Origin: Ceratothoa steindachneri
Lineage: Eukaryota > Arthropoda > Malacostraca > Isopoda > Cymothoidae
DNA length: 64,000 bases
Direction: 5' to 3'
Assembly (NCBI GenBank): GCA_963969495.1
Contig: OZ018321.1
Location: 125,492,218-125,556,217 of the forward strand
Positions within the stretch are counted from its first letter, which is position 1. Each line of letters begins with the position of its first letter. The notes beneath the pieces were generated by a model. The model was not told the DNA's origin, did not search any database, and saw nothing but the letters and a program-made list of their open reading frames with translations. Below are positions 20,450-36,239 of this stretch, piece after piece. The translations under genes were made by a program, and so were the position numbers.

Positions 20450-21900
20450 ATGTAAAAATGTAATTAATAAATTATGTTCTGATGAAGCGTGCTGAGTTGA
20501 CGAAATGTACGCGCGAAGTATTAAAGAAGTTAAGAAGGAAATATCCGCTTTACTCGCTTTTCTATTTAATTTCTTTTTGTAGTCAAACTTTCTTCCCAGG
20601 GATTAGAAAATCGCCAATGCTGTTCCTATATTCAAAAAAGCTAGTCGAAAGGAAAAGAAGAATTATCGTCCAGTAAGATTAACTTCACTAATTTGTAAAA
20701 TAATGGAGTCAATTATCGATTTAAAATTACGCAACAATTTGGAGAGAAAGCAACCTTTGGTAAATAGTCAATCTGGTTTCAGGAAAGTGATGTCTGTTAT
20801 GATTTTGTATATCTAGATTTTTCTAAAGATTTTGCTAAACTCCCGTTTAATATCATTCTTTCAAAGGTAAAATGTATGCATATCCACGAGAGAAAGATAA
20901 CTTGGATTAAAAATTGGCTGCCAAAACGTAGGCAGAGAGTAATTTTAAACGAGGTGCCATCCTACTTGCTGCCGATAACTAGTCGAGATCCTCAAGGTTT
21001 CGTTTTAGTAACCCTAGTTTTTAAATTTTCGTAAAAACCTTAGTTTCTGGAAAATATTGACAAGTAAATTCAGTTTCTCACGATACTAAACTTGGGCAGA
21101 TAATGAAGGATAAGGAAGAGTCAAACTCTCTATAAAATTGCCTGAATATGTTAATTAAATGTTGCAATGAATCTGGCATGGAGCTTTATGTTAGCATATG
21201 CGGCGTTTTATAATTAGGAAAAAATAATCTTAAATTTAAATACTATATCTAAGACAGCGAGATTATAGAAAGAAAAGAGCAAGTCGATCTAAGAGTTAAA
21301 TTTCTCCACTCAATGCGTTGCAAGTAGAAATATAACAACAAGAGTCGTATCATTTATCAGGTAATCCGTCTAAACGCTTCTTTGAGAGACGATGTTAGAA
21401 CTATACATCTTAGTAGTCACACCTATATTAGATTATGATGCTCCTGGCTGGTCTCCACAACTAACTAGAGATGTAGATATTATAGAACATGTACTGCGTC
21501 GCTAGACGAAAATTATAGGGGAAATGAACCAGCTTAGCTACAATGATAGGCTAAAAAAAATCAATATTTTTGCCCCAAACATAGAAAAAAGAGTATAAAA
21601 ATAGAAACATAAATTAGTGATGAATATGCCCGACGCTGCAGAAAAACATTTAAAATTGACAGGCGTGACAGTAAAGCGAGGACACGACCAAAAGATGGAG
21701 AGGTATAAATTCCAAACATAAACGGAAAATTTGCCTTCAAGTAACCTTACGGTTAAGTTTAGAAAAATATATCAGAAGAACTAGTCAGTGCTCTAAAGAG
21801 AGAACTTATGAAGAAATTATTCGATAAAATCTTTTAAAAAATAAAGTTAAAAGAGCTTACAAATATTAGAGAGGGTTCAACCCAAATTAGCCTTATTCTT
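20450..21900 (+). pseudogene. CR1-like non-LTR reverse transcriptase remnant
   Basis: Plus-strand frames read KKNYRPVRLTSLICKIMESI, then QSGFRK, YLDFSKDFAKLP, WIKNWLPKRRQRVILNEV and a degraded GVPQG position (RDPQGFVL). Near 21420 the thumb-domain segment LDYDAPGWSPQL, then NQLSYNDRLKKI appears. NYRP..LTS..CKI.ES and the SYNDRL box are characteristic of CR1-type elements. Several frameshifts and stops are present and the catalytic box is not recognisable. Confidence 0.75.
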
Positions 21901-22089
21901 AATAGGGCCCATCATGTATGTGCTTTAATAGCTCCATATAGACGCCAATTAATTATTTTTTGTTATATTATTTTTTATTTTTCTTTCCAAGTCCTCGCAT
22001 TTTATATTTATGAATATTTGTTTTGATTTCTCCTATCATCTCAAAGTTGTTTATGTTTTCTATTTTCAGGGTCGTGACATGTACTTAGT

Positions 22090-23250
22090 TCCTCGGGTTT
22101 CAATAAGGTGTAGTAACAATTTTAGTGATATCGTCTGCGTACTGCATGTTCATGCTTCCTGGTGTAATGGACCTTGGGATTTGTTTGGTGTAAAATGAGT
22201 AGAATGTCGGGTTAAGACACCTTTTTGTTGCACTCAATACCTCAGTCAGACGATCAGTTAGAACCTGATCTGTTTCATATATAATCAAAGAGTAAGCGTT
22301 ATATGTTGTTGTGCATATCTTTCGAAGTATCTTATAGATTAATCCTTCGGTGCAGGCTTTATCAAATGCTTTTTCAACATCTCGTATGACGATATCGATT
22401 GTATTATTCTCAGCTCGGCTTTAGTGATCTTTTTAGTTATTATCGACAATGCATTATCGTGTCACGATTTTTTTCTGAATCTAATTTTAAATTAATTGTA
22501 CCTTTCATTTTAATCTAAGTATTCTGCTAGTCTTCTATTCATGATCATTTCATAACTTTGTCAGGAAAGTTGAATAGTTAGATGGGTCTGTATCTCTCTA
22601 CTGATTTCGGTGGTTTGCCTTCATTAGGAATGAAGATCATTCTTGGTGTTTTGAACCCGTCTTTGTAATATTCCAGAGTCAGGTAGGCACTAGACAGTTT
22701 AGTAATTCCATCCACTATAATATCTAGTGCAATTGTGGAGTGAATTTTTGTCAGCCCTGATGGTTCAAGTGCTCTCTGTTTTTTAACAATTGCATCGCAC
22801 TCACAACCTATTCTTTAGTAATCGTTGCATCCCTTGTTCATGTGTGTTTGGCTTCATCTGGTAAAGTCCTGGGAGTTATCCTTTGATACATTATTGGAGG
22901 AACTTTCTTACCATCTCTTCTATATGGTCGTCGAAGCGAGCATTGTCCTCCGGTGATAATGTGAAATTCTTTCCACAATTTTAGCAGAATCTCTGCTCAT
23001 TAGACTGTTTATCATATATCTAGTTTCCATTGTCATCATATAACTAGATAGTTTTCCTCTTTGGTCACCCTTTTACTCCATTTATTTTCTGTCATGCCTT
23101 TTTCGGACATCTATTTTTCTCTACTTTATGAATTAGTTCTTTCCATTCTTCCTTTTGTTGCTCTTTAATTAATATCAGCAATTCGCTATTCAGCCGTTGC
23201 AACTGTGTTTGCATACCTTGTTGTTTGATTATCTCGTAGGTTTCTGTTAT
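22090..23250 (-). pseudogene. Decayed Jockey-like reverse transcriptase
   Basis: Minus frame 22100-22288 ends with MQYADDITKIV, matching LQYADDITQIV in the better copy at 12489-14780. Farther upstream, at about 22610, is a segment equivalent to KMIFIPKGGKPPDQ, and near 23100-23200 a segment corresponding to the LWRQVRNLKG linker region. Frames are broken repeatedly. It covers roughly the part from the linker to YADD and lacks the C-terminus. Confidence 0.8.
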
Positions 23251-24763
23251 ATTTCTAGTGAAGAATTAATTGAAAACATCAACTTAGAAAAAATTTATAC
23301 AGCTCAACCTCTGAAACTTTAAAAGCTATTAATGTCGGAAATTTTTGCCATACATATATTAAATCATAATTATGTACACATTTCCGAATGTCGAGCAGAA
23401 GTGTGATCTTATTTTAACTGTATGAGGAGAGTGAACGGCGTTTGGCCACAGTATTCAGGGACTTCTAAAAAAATCTAACATTTTTTTAACATTTCCTATT
23501 TTACGCATATGTCAAACTAATTTTGCTCATTTTCCGTTCATTGTATACTGACAAGACGTCATTTGTAACCTATCGTAACTTAAGGAAGTTTGCGGCCGTG
23601 ACTATCGGCTTTAATTATAAGACCATTCCCCCCTTTTGAGTACTCACCAACTTTAAAGCCTTCTACTTGTAATTTGAATTTGTGAGAATTTAATTCATAC
23701 TTCGTTTGGTCATTAAGATTGCTTGTGTAGTTTTAAAGGTGCATTCTCCTCTTTGGCATTTATTCACGCTCATTAAGATCCGGTGTATATTTTGAAAACG
23801 TTATTGACAAGTGGGACCGGGGAATTGGGTTAAAAGTGTATAAAGGCGACTCTTCCTTGTACGTTGAGTTAACCTCTAGGTTCTGTGAATGAGCTCGTTT
23901 TCGTTTGATACTCAAGATTATTTCGAGTAAGCTTCTGATGGGCATTGAGCCTACCTTTAAACACCTGAATTTTATCTCCTGATTGATTAACATTTAATTT
24001 GCCTATGGACCAGAGTTGTGGTGGGTGACTAGGGTACGATCATTTAGTTTTCTATCCCTGTGGAGATATAGTCTTCATTTACGTCTTATTTAATCATGAA
24101 GTCCTTAAGCCTACTTGAGATCCAGGTAGGCTATTTGATTTCTTGTTTAGTCACGGCGGAGCAAGTGATTCTAAGCAGGTTCCCTCTATGTCAGGCGAGG
24201 GATCTAAGAGACTGCAGGAATTTTCACGGCAAGTAAATTTGATTAACGAAGACGAGACTGAAATTTAAAGATTTGCCATCAAAATTCCATCTGATTAACA
24301 AAGGCAGCAAGGATTTGTGAGGATGAATATGACTGACTATATTAATTAAGGGTATTTAATGGCAATTCTTTTGATCAATCTCCAAAGAATTTTACATAGT
24401 CCTTTCATAAAAAGAGTCAAATGATGAATGAATGATAAAATTTGCAGAGCAATACACATTAAACCAGTACAAGCATTGAAAACCTACAAAGCAAGGCTAT
24501 AAAATGTGGGTTTGTGTCCGTTCTAAGGAATATATGTGGCACAATTTAAAATTCAGGCATAAAATGTAAGGGAAATTTTTATCTGTAGAGAGGACTCAGT
24601 GTAAGTAAGAGCTGTCAAGTTGTGCCAAACTTTTTAAGGAAAATCACACAGCGCATATATGAACCATAGAGGTATATAGGTCCTGCTATTTGTTTGTGCA
24701 ATGGTAACTAATTTGTGGGTGCGTGCTCGGTAATTATAAGGGAGTGTAATAAAGAGTCCTAGT
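23251..24763. other. No recognisable gene
   Basis: AT-rich sequence with no supported frame or repeat. It abuts the left LTR of the gypsy element. Confidence 0.4.
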
Positions 24764-26018
<1,255 letters not shown>

Positions 26019-26219
26019 GAGGCTCCCCTGCCAGCTAAGGAAAGATTCGAAATAAGGCATTATAAATAAATAGATAGATACATATTAAGTACGTACCTCA
26101 GTCAGCCCTAATGCCTAATAGGATTATAACACTCATTCAGGGCATTGGTATTCGTAAGCACATACGTCTGTATTCAACAAAACGGGCCTATTTATTATGC
26201 CATGTTCTGGCATATAATA

Positions 26220-26222
<3 letters not shown>

Positions 26223-26291
<69 letters not shown>
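26223..26291. repeat. (TA)n microsatellite
   Basis: About 34 TA units, inside the gypsy internal region next to the 3' LTR. Confidence 0.97.
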
Positions 26292-26299
<8 letters not shown>

Positions 26300-26439
26300 T
26301 TTATCTTACAATTGGTTCTGATGCTCTGTTCGAAAGGCACGAAAGCTATAGAGTAATGAGTTGTGTATATATTTAGGCCTCTTCTTTTTCACTATAATAC
26401 GCCGTTGCAATATAATGACTATAATAGGATTCAAAAATA

Positions 26440-27453
26440 TAAGGACGATGAGTTTCTGGCAAACTTGACTTGTCTTCCGGAGCGCGTGACAACCTTTGCC
26501 TTTCTGTTATTCTCTCCCGTTCCTGCAGAGGTGTCTCGTCGACTTGCTTTGGTCCCATGCACTCAAGGAGGTGAAGGGCAACCAGTCCCCCTCCTGTTCT
26601 CTGCCTGAGTCATCGGGCGTGGCTGTTTACCCGGCACCTTATCACTAACGAGGGAGGAAGCCTCGCCGGTTTTAATCTGTCCATTGAGACAGTGTGCCTC
26701 TTCCAATTTTTAAACCTTGCCGTCGCGCTTGATCACCAAGAAAGGGCTAGCATATGGCACTTCGAGTAGTTTCTGAACGTGGTCTATTAGAACCCACGCC
26801 AGAGTCGCCTCACGAAGATCTTTAGGTACGAAAGGCTTGGGCACTGAGTGCAAGTGCACTAAGGATACCTGTGTTAAGTCGACTTATGCCATGGTTGAAG
26901 CTCATTCTTTAATAAACTTTGAATCGGTCTTCGTGATGACGACGAAACTAAGGGTCTCGGGAATAAAAATGTAGTTGCCGTGACTATTGTGAAAGGCGAA
27001 AATCCCGAGTCATTAGGCAAGGACCGAATGCACAAAAGGACCATTGCAGGTCGGTCGATGCACGATAGTAAATACCGATTGTGCAACGAGTAGGATTGTC
27101 AAGGCAGTGTACACGTTGGAAGTGGTCTAACTATAACAATATGCATTTTTACGAACATTGAAAAATGGAATATCAATTGCCAGGGTCGGGGATTTCGTAT
27201 GGCGACTAATCTTGAAAGATTGACATGAGAGACACTCCCTTGTCTAGGAGCGAATATCCTTGTCCATATTGGGCCAGAAATATTGAGATTTGATAAAATC
27301 GTGTGATGCCTGGTGTCCAGAGTGTAACAAATTATGCAATTGACCAAAAATGGTCCCCCTGCACGCTATAGGGACGAACGGCGGTGGGTATTTTGATGCT
27401 ACTTTGCACCATAATTGAATTTCACCAAGAAAAGGGAAGGATTTTAATCGCAA
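26440..27453 (-). pseudogene. gypsy integrase remnant
   Basis: Frame 27244-27453 gives LHNLLHSGHQASHDFIKSQY, then FWPNM, the His part of the HHCC zinc-binding domain. Frames downstream on the minus strand show LLSCIDRP (catalytic-core entry), then VSLVHLHSVP, then VPYASPFLVIKRDGK and VSMDRLKPA, the C-terminal region found in arthropod gypsy integrases. Frameshifts separate all the pieces and the full DDE triad is not readable. Confidence 0.8.
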
Positions 27454-27528
27454 CTAGAACCCTTTTATCTCCTCGTCATCATGTTGTGCTGCCGCCAAAG
27501 TTTGGAGATCAAATGAGTCCACTTGGAC

Positions 27529-27780
27529 TTAATTGATGTTCTTCGATAGGTAGTCAGTGACTACGTTGTCCTGACCACGCACGTACGCGATTTCGATGAT
27601 ATAGTCCGAAAGAGCCGTCCAATGGCGTTGCTGTCCAGCAATTTTTGCATTTAATGGCGATGAAAAGGCCGACACTAATGACTTTTGGTCTGTGCACAAG
27701 GTAACATAGCGACCTTCAATCATGTGCCTGAAGTGGATAACAGCAAGATACGCCAATAGAAGCTCTCTAACTTAAGTGGA
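27529..27780 (-). pseudogene. gypsy RNase H remnant
   Basis: Frame 27529-27756 reads LAVIHFRHMIEGR, TLCTDQKSL (active-site TD of gypsy RNase H), then IEIAYVRGQDNVVTDYLSK, equivalent to the G.DN..AD.LSR motif at the domain end. Ala to Thr in the last motif and flanking stops indicate decay. Confidence 0.85.
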
Positions 27781-27985
27781 GTATGCTTGCTGTGTCCGGC
27801 TTAGCTTGCTCGGAAGGAATGATACTCGTCGTGGTGATCTGTTTACCATTTAATGCAGGGCAGCACCTTCCACGCATTGGGAGCAATTTATCCCCAGCTT
27901 TTATGTCGAATCATTCGGCAGTGGGTGACAGAGTTTGACGACGTTGATTAAACCTGATTTAGTATTCCCAAATGCTCTTCGTGCC

Positions 27986-28808
27986 TTATCGTTCCATACG
28001 AACATACGTTAAAGCTCGGTCAAACGGAGCTGCAATTGCGGCAAAATTAGGAATCATCCTTCGGTAGTATACCAACATGCCCCCAAATCGTCGGTGTTTC
28101 TGGTACTCCTTTGGTAAGGGCATGGTCCCAATCTCCTTTGTTTTCTTTGCCGGTGGGCAAATCTCAGCTCGCATTTCTCCACGGATATTCTCAGACAGTA
28201 TTCGGCCAGGATTTTGAAAACTTGGTCCAAATGCCTCAAGTGGTCCTCTATATTGTCCTAAAATATCAGGATGTCGGTCTATGTATACATTAACGAAGTC
28301 TAATCTCCGTAACTGGTTATCTATGTGTCGTTGGAATGTGCAACTTGCATTCCGGAGGCCGAATTGAAGTTTCACCTACTTCCATAAACAGCCTTCTCTA
28401 TGTTCGCCGGGTTCTTAGGGATTTGATGGTAAGCACGAATCAGATCCAACCTTAAAAAATCCTTTTGCAATGGAGGTGATTTACCATACTTTGAATTCGC
28501 GGCAATGGATATCGGTCGCGCTTTGTGATCGCAGTGAGCTCTCTGAAATCGCCGACCACCCTGTACTCAGGCAATTTCTTCGGTACCATGTGAATCAGCG
28601 GCGCCCATGGTGATTTTGGCTGGTTTAAGACTTCTTCCTTCAATAGTGTTCCCAAAGTTTCTTTGTCAACCTGCAGCTTTTCAATTGAAAGAGGTCTTGG
28701 CCTCGCAAATGTCGGTGGAGCACTACATGTCTCAAATGTGTGCGTCACTGTGTACGGCCAAGATGGGGGGGTGGGATTAGCAATTGGGCAGTAAATACTG
28801 TAGGTCAT
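27986..28808 (-). pseudogene. gypsy reverse transcriptase remnant
   Basis: Frame 28452-28808 holds the RT N-terminal part: EVLNQPKSPWAPLIHMVPKK, then YRVVGDFRELTAIT, RYPLPRI. Frame 27986-28375 continues with LQFGLRNASCTFQRHID and VYIDRHPDIL. The second half is partly in another frame (28054-28239: LDQVFKILAEYCLRISVEKC). The YxDD box is altered to YIDR. The segment between 28376 and 28451 carries a frame break. Confidence 0.88.
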
Positions 28809-29018
28809 TAATGATTAAAGTTACCGCAGGCTCTCCTGATAGTTTCACTTCTGATACGAGTTTGGTTTGTTCGTCGTTATGTATGCCACGCACACAGTCC
28901 ATCAAGAGATTAAAATGCCTCAGAAGGTCAATTCCTAATAAAAGTTAAGTGGTATCCACGAGCTTAAATGAACACGTGAATGATCGGCGAAGACAAAAGA
29001 TACTATATCCCTATGTAC

Positions 29019-29456
29019 CTAGCCGTACACTTTTATTTTCCCACCATTAGCCGTTGTAATATTTAAACTAGACTCGCACAATTCACCCGAATTCACCAAT
29101 TTAGCCGGAATTATCGACACACTCGCCCCCGTATCAATTAGAAACTTACATTTATTTTTATTCACTTTCAGGTGACGGTAAAAACAGATAGCATACCAGC
29201 GGCCGTGCTTGCAATGGCATGCCCTTCTAGTTTTCCGCTGGGGCTGGCGAAGATGGCCTAGAGGAAGATTGCATTTGCACCTTTTTGGCCACCTGCCCCA
29301 GGGATTGCAGAATTTCACATTCTCACCAAAGTACAAATGTAAACGGTAGGCTACAGGTCTTATGTTCCTGCGAAAATTTCGCAATCCTATTGGTATATTA
29401 TAAGCACTGTGATCATTATTTCGCTGCACAAAATTAAAACGGTTCCCATTGGGCAC
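29019..29456 (-). pseudogene. gypsy aspartic protease and gag end
   Basis: The 145-codon frame holds KCKFLIDTGASVSIIPA, the retropepsin DTG active site, preceded by a basic region that in arthropod gypsy elements is the end of gag. The following flap and C-terminal part (KIKVYG onwards) run into stops near 29019. It is separated from the RT frame by about 200 bp of broken sequence. Confidence 0.82.
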
Positions 29457-29497
29457 GCACCCATGGGCACTTACCGCTCATTTCCCACAGATTCACA

Positions 29498-29681
29498 TTA
29501 TTTATACATATAATCATCAGTTATACTGTTATTAACATTAGGTATATAGGTCTTGTATACGGAATCAGTACCGCGTTCTATTGACTCATTGCAGGTATTT
29601 ACATTAAGGCACTGCGCTCTATAGAATGTTATTAGTTCATCCGCCAGTCTTCCTAAATGTGCCAAGGTAAGTTCCTTTTGT

Positions 29682-29692
<11 letters not shown>
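29498..29692 (-). pseudogene. gypsy gag C-terminal fragment fused to the LTR edge
   Basis: The frame begins at the inner edge of the 5' LTR and reads QQQQKELTLAHLGRLADELI, resembling the segment that ends arthropod gypsy gag proteins (LA.LADK). A normal element has a primer-binding site and about 1 kb of gag here. Finding this fragment directly beside the LTR implies deletion of the gag N-terminal region. Confidence 0.5.
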
Positions 29693-30880
<1,188 letters not shown>

Positions 30881-32285
30881 ACTTCTCTATAGTAAATCTA
30901 GAAGAAGAGTTTCTTAATCAAGGCAATCGATATTGTCAAACAGTACCCATCTAGATATAAGAACTTACAAAACAAAAATAGGATATGATAATGGTAATAG
31001 TGGATCAAATTTAGTGTATGGACGAATTTGGAATTATGGTGTTAAAGTAGACAAACAAGAAACTACTTTTATTTTTTCAGCCCAAACAAAATATTGAAGA
31101 ACTCGGATATTATAATAAAAAGATGTTCTAATTCACACTAATTATTTTATTTTATTTGACATAACTGATTTCAATTCCCACCAATAACTATTTAAAATAG
31201 TGTTACAGATTTTATTATTTCTCCCTACGAGTGTGTCATCTTCCTTTGCTTGGGGATAATATACATTGCTTGGCTTATGAAGCTACGTGAAACAATCCTT
31301 TTTGGAATGCGGATGAGAGCGAGAGTTGGCTTGAAAAACGTGGAACACTTAACAGCAACGGTACTCATCTCCCTTATTTTTAACGGGTATACTTTTGTTT
31401 AAAAAAGAAAATTTATGTACCTTTTTATTCTTTTTAGTTTTTTATTGTCCTTTTATTTTATAGGGTACAATTTTATTGCATGTTTTTTTATTGTTGTAGA
31501 GGATTTAATCTTGAAGGAATAGCAAAAACTCTATTCTCTTAATACCTAATTTTGTGCCATTTAATAAATATAAAACATAAATAAAATCTTACCAAAATAA
31601 CATGGATGAGAATTCGTGATGAAGGTGGGAAAGAAGGCAAGATCAGAAGTAAAATGTTAATGAGCAGATAGATAGTGTAGAGTATGTGAGAAAGTTCTAC
31701 AATAGAAAAGATGAAATAAGTGCGAGTGATAAAGTAAACATGGAAAAGCTTTATGCAAATAGTAGTAGGTAGCGCAAGGTCTGTGAGTGGTTCTACCCAA
31801 ATTGGAAAAGAAAGAAAAGTGCTAAAGGGTATAAGGACGATGTGAAGCGTGCGTTTGATTATTTTAAGACGCTCATCTGAAAGCTGACACTAGGCCATAC
31901 TCACCAAAATTATACTTTTTTAGTTATAGCCTTTAGCTTACAATGAGGCAAAATAAATTATAAAAAAGAAAAAAACCCAGAATCGGAAATACTAGAGAGA
32001 ATGTGGTAGGAAGTGTGAGGGACCAAGCAGACTTCGCAATACGGTTAATGAAGCGCTCCTTGAGTACGATTTAAAAGAGGCAAAAAACATCTGGAAGTCA
32101 TCAAGACATTTGGGTATGGGGGCAGGTACACAGGAAAAAGCGCCGCAAATTGACGATCAACCTTAGATTCCTGCCGACTGTTTCTCATCATTTTTTCCAC
32201 AAATCCCGAATGATTAACCTGATTCTTGGAGTGTAGTCAGAAGTCGGAAGAGTGAATCGCATGTCCAATTCCCAGTCATTGCCGT
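30881..32285. other. No recognisable gene
   Basis: AT-rich DNA between the gypsy element and I-like copy C. Short segments near 31640-32150 look like broken coding sequence (EKLYANSS, VCEWFYPNWKRKK), but I cannot assign a family. Confidence 0.35.
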
Positions 32286-32289
32286 GAAT

Positions 32290-34990
32290 AAACAGGCAGC
32301 ACCCGGAAGAGCCCCACTGGCTTCAAACAAGGGTAGAAAGCAAGAAAGTTAACAACCACTTCGGATTTATAACCATCCGAATCCAGTGGCATTGCATCAG
32401 GAGAAAATATTATGTGCTCCAAGAATTTCGCAAGTCCAAATTGTCGAAGCATGGCATAGGTTTATGATAGTCGTCTCGCGGCGGCATGGGTACCGTCGAT
32501 ATCAGCTACGGATAATATGAGAGTCGGTGACGTTAGATGGAGCCACTAGGCTCGTGCATACAAGTGCATAAAGATTTGTGTAAGTTGCATAGTGAGGCAC
32601 CTCTACGCTGCAATGAAAAGGATGCTCTCTATAAGATATGTGCTGAAGGCACCATTCGCCAAATGGAGACGTGTGGAGTAGATCTATTCCACCTTTCTGC
32701 AATTCACGGTTGGCTATGGTAACATAGATCTTCTATCTCTATTTTAGCTTGAAACAAACAAAGGAGCGGTAAAAAAAGAAGTAGACATATAATACTACAG
32801 TTGCTGAACACTATTAAGCGAAACTTATCTATCACGCAGATAATAGACACTAAGACTGCAAATATACGCCATTGAGTAAGGCGTTGTTAAAAACATGACC
32901 ACAAGAAACTGTGCAACCTAACTCCATCCATGCGGGCCCCATTCAAGAACGAGTCCGGGTCTGGGTGAAGCTGTGGAGAGCGAAAAGATTTTCACGCCTT
33001 AGTCTTGGCCAAATAAAACATAAGCCTCTGATCGTCGGTATAGCGAGAAAAGCAGTTCAGAGCCTGTTGCAGGCGACGATCCAAGGTAAGCATCTGGGCA
33101 GCACAAAACGAAAGGTGGTCTGGATAGAGCATAAGGAGAACATCTTCCAACAGCATCAACGTGATATCACTCATGCTCAAGCTAAAAAGAGCGAAAATGA
33201 AGACACCTCCCTGCATGGTGACCGATTCCTGCCTTATACTACTAGAGGAAGCTCCTCCCACTATTATATAGAAGCGACGACATGAAAATTTGGAGGAGTC
33301 TTCTTGCCCCCAGGGCATGGAAGTTTCCTCTGATAACGTATTGCCATATGGTATCGCAGGCCTTCTACAGAGCAAATAGCACAGTGACAAAGTGCTAGTC
33401 AAGAAGGGGGGAATCGCAGATAGCTTTTTTTCAGAGGGTTTTGAACGTACACGTTGGGTGAAACTTGTGAAAGCCGCACTATGCATGGGACAAATGGCCT
33501 CTGCTGTTATAGAAAAAAGTTAAATTAACCCTAACCAATTTCTCTATCAGCATGCACTCGCTGGAATTTAGAGAGATTAGGTTCGAAATTAGCCGAAGTA
33601 AAGTGATTTGTCCCATTTTTGTGAAAAGTAAGCTAGATAGCTAATAACAAGGAATTTGCTGAGAGGATACCCTCCGGCAACATCTGTTGAACAAAGCTAA
33701 ATATGTAATATGCCTTGCTTATTATGGTGTTGAAGATTAACCTAAAGGGTAGTGTTGAGCACGAACCTAAGTCTAAGAGCAAATCACTTGGCGTAAAAGG
33801 TGGGTTGAAGGGTTCTTCTTGTGATGTAAAGTCCTGTTTGCACCCTTGAGCTAACCCAAAACGTCCATTAATAATTATTGGCTGAATATCCAACGTCTAG
33901 TGAAAACGAAGAATGCGGGTGTGAAAGAATCCGCCTTGGCCGCAGGATCAGACTTTGCATTTTCTCAATCCTAGAAGACAGGAGAGAGGTTTTACGAGAA
34001 CGTCCCCCAAATATCTTTGATGCTCTTTGATATCTCTGTAAGAGGTGTGTAGTCGTTGGGTAAATGCACATATTTCTGTCTAGAAGAGCTGGAGCAGTGC
34101 TTTGAAACATACCAGAACCTGGCCCTTGCTCGAAAAAAATACGTCACCGTTAAATCGTCCGGGCGGCGCTTGTGCGGCATATAGAAATAAGGTTTCTCTT
34201 ACAAAACCGTCTAACACTCGGTCGTAACTAAATAATGGAACAACGTGTTAAACGTCTAGACATTCTATGAATGAGAGTCAGGCGCAACATTAAAAAGGCT
34301 TCAGAGAAAAAGAAATACATGGCTTTATTAACTGACCTAAGCTTCTTGATTACGATGAAAAACTCGGTTATTTCCTTAAATATGGGACACTGTTTGTTTT
34401 AAGTACTACAGAGATTGTTTTCTAGGCGTTCTTGGCAAAGCAAAAGCTATTTTATGGTAATATGGTCGCTACCATAAAAGTCCTTGAATACCTACCTACA
34501 AGAATATTTTACGTTCTGCTAGCAAAGGATAGAGGAGGGCAAAAAAATAAAGCCATTCTTTTACAATAATACATGAATTGACCAACACTTAAGGAACCAA
34601 TTGCCAGCTCTTAGTTCAGGGCCGAAAAGACTTTGGCCATCGTATTTATCGTGTAGTCCATTCCAGAGGGTATACGTACTTTTCACATGCCTCAGTAGGA
34701 GAAAGGCGTCGGCAACTTTGCAACCACCGGGACGAAGTCCGCTACATCGAGATAAGCTGACGGTTCAATATGCACTAAAAGAAGAGTTTACCTACAATCT
34801 AAGTGACGCTGCCCTTTATCTGTTTGCAAGGAAGTATTTAGTTCTAAAAATAGGAGGGACATAACATTTTGTGTGTAAATTTTGCATCCATCTACCCTGA
34901 CCCCTTCCCGTGGTTGCTGATTTGCAAAACTCCTATATCTCAAGGGTAGTATTAGGCTGAGTGGTGGGTGAAGACGTATGAGCATCAGCT
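32290..34990 (-). pseudogene. I-like non-LTR retrotransposon ORF2 remnant (copy C)
   Basis: It is collinear with copy B from about 59540 to 62330. Frame 32992-33486 matches the copy B reverse transcriptase, with YPDH in place of YVDD and then AAQMLTLDRRLQQALN. Frames 33868-34180 match the EN-RT linker, and 34788-34997 matches the endonuclease start (QQPREG, then CKIYTQNVMSLLFLELNTSL). The RNase H start is represented near 32300, and the distal RNase H is absent or unrecognisable. Dense indels make this the most decayed of the family copies here. Confidence 0.85.
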
Positions 34991-34999
34991 TTATCACGC

Positions 35000-36235
35000 T
35001 GACAGCAGAAAGACATAGATCCTAAAGAATTATTCCGAATGAGCATTGAATATCCCACTAATTTTTGGCTGGAAGAGAACAAGATGAGAAAGCGCCTTAT
35101 TATTATTAGTGGCTTATGATTTCCTAGATCGCGCACGGGACAAGAAGACTAATTCGGTCCAAAACTCGTGTTTCATAGTCCTTCGAGGAAGAAGGCTACG
35201 ACTTGCTGCAATAATACACTTGGTCTTACGCTATACGGCTTTATCATGTAAAGCTTTTGAGCATTCCACTCGTAATCTCACAAACACTGAAGCTTCTCAG
35301 GTTATAATATTCCGTGGATACTAGCCTTAATCAAGCTTTTATAATAGTAATAATGATAATAATAATTATAAATATTTTATGATGCTTTACAAGATTACAA
35401 GCGCTCATAAAGCACCTGCGTATCAATTACGAAGTATCTTGAGAGAAGAGGTGGGTCTCAAGGTACCCTTGGATGCGCAAAAGTGAAGAGGGTTAACATA
35501 TCACATCTTGCAGAGCATTTAATTCTTCTGGGTGAATACGAGAAAGCTCGATCGCGCCTTCAACCAGACGACTACGACGAAAAATAGAAGTGTTAAGTTC
35601 TTGAGGAATGGGAGAGCATCAGTAAGGAAGACAGAGAGGGGGGAAGCCCGGTATTCTCTGTCATATATGTAAGAAACAGGAGAACCTTAAAGGTGATTCT
35701 GTAAAGAAGTGGCAGCTAGTTTTGCAAGTGAAAGCAAGTGAATCATCTAGTTTAATAGGAGTTCCATTTTTCAAGGCATAAGGGGAAGAAATCATGAATG
35801 ACAATGCTAGGAAACAAAGGTTTTGTTATTGGGAAGCTAATGGCGTTTGTAATTAATTTTGGTAGGCTGATTACGGAACTATTATTATTTTTTTTATCGC
35901 GTTTAGATTTGAATAATAATTACATAATTTATAGTCATTTAATTAAGCAATAATTACTTAAATCGCAACTCGGTTCAAATGACGTGATGCGTCAATTGAT
36001 GAAACAGTATTGCCAATTTAGCGCGAAACGCGCTAGATTTGGCGCGTTTTAGCATTTCTCAGCTCGAATTATTTTAGTGCTTTCGCATTTTATTTTAGCG
36101 CCTTTTGGCGCGTTTTTGCAGTTTTAGATTAGATTCATTTGATAATCCATTCTCCATCGAGGCCAAATCTTTTTCAGCGCTGTCAAAGTTTCTACATTCG
36201 CACAAAATTGCTACTATTTACCTCCTAGCTCTTGT
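35000..36235. other. No recognisable gene
   Basis: No named feature. The 35980-36125 part repeats GCGC-rich words (TTGGCGCGTTTT, CGCGAAACGCGC, TTAGCGCC) in otherwise AT-rich sequence. Confidence 0.4.
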
Positions 36236-36239
36236 ACGC

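Noticed and set aside
32911..33285. Plus-strand 124-codon frame
   Set aside because: Antisense of the I-like copy C reverse transcriptase; similar antisense frames occur at 60246-60629 and 61024-61599 of copy B.
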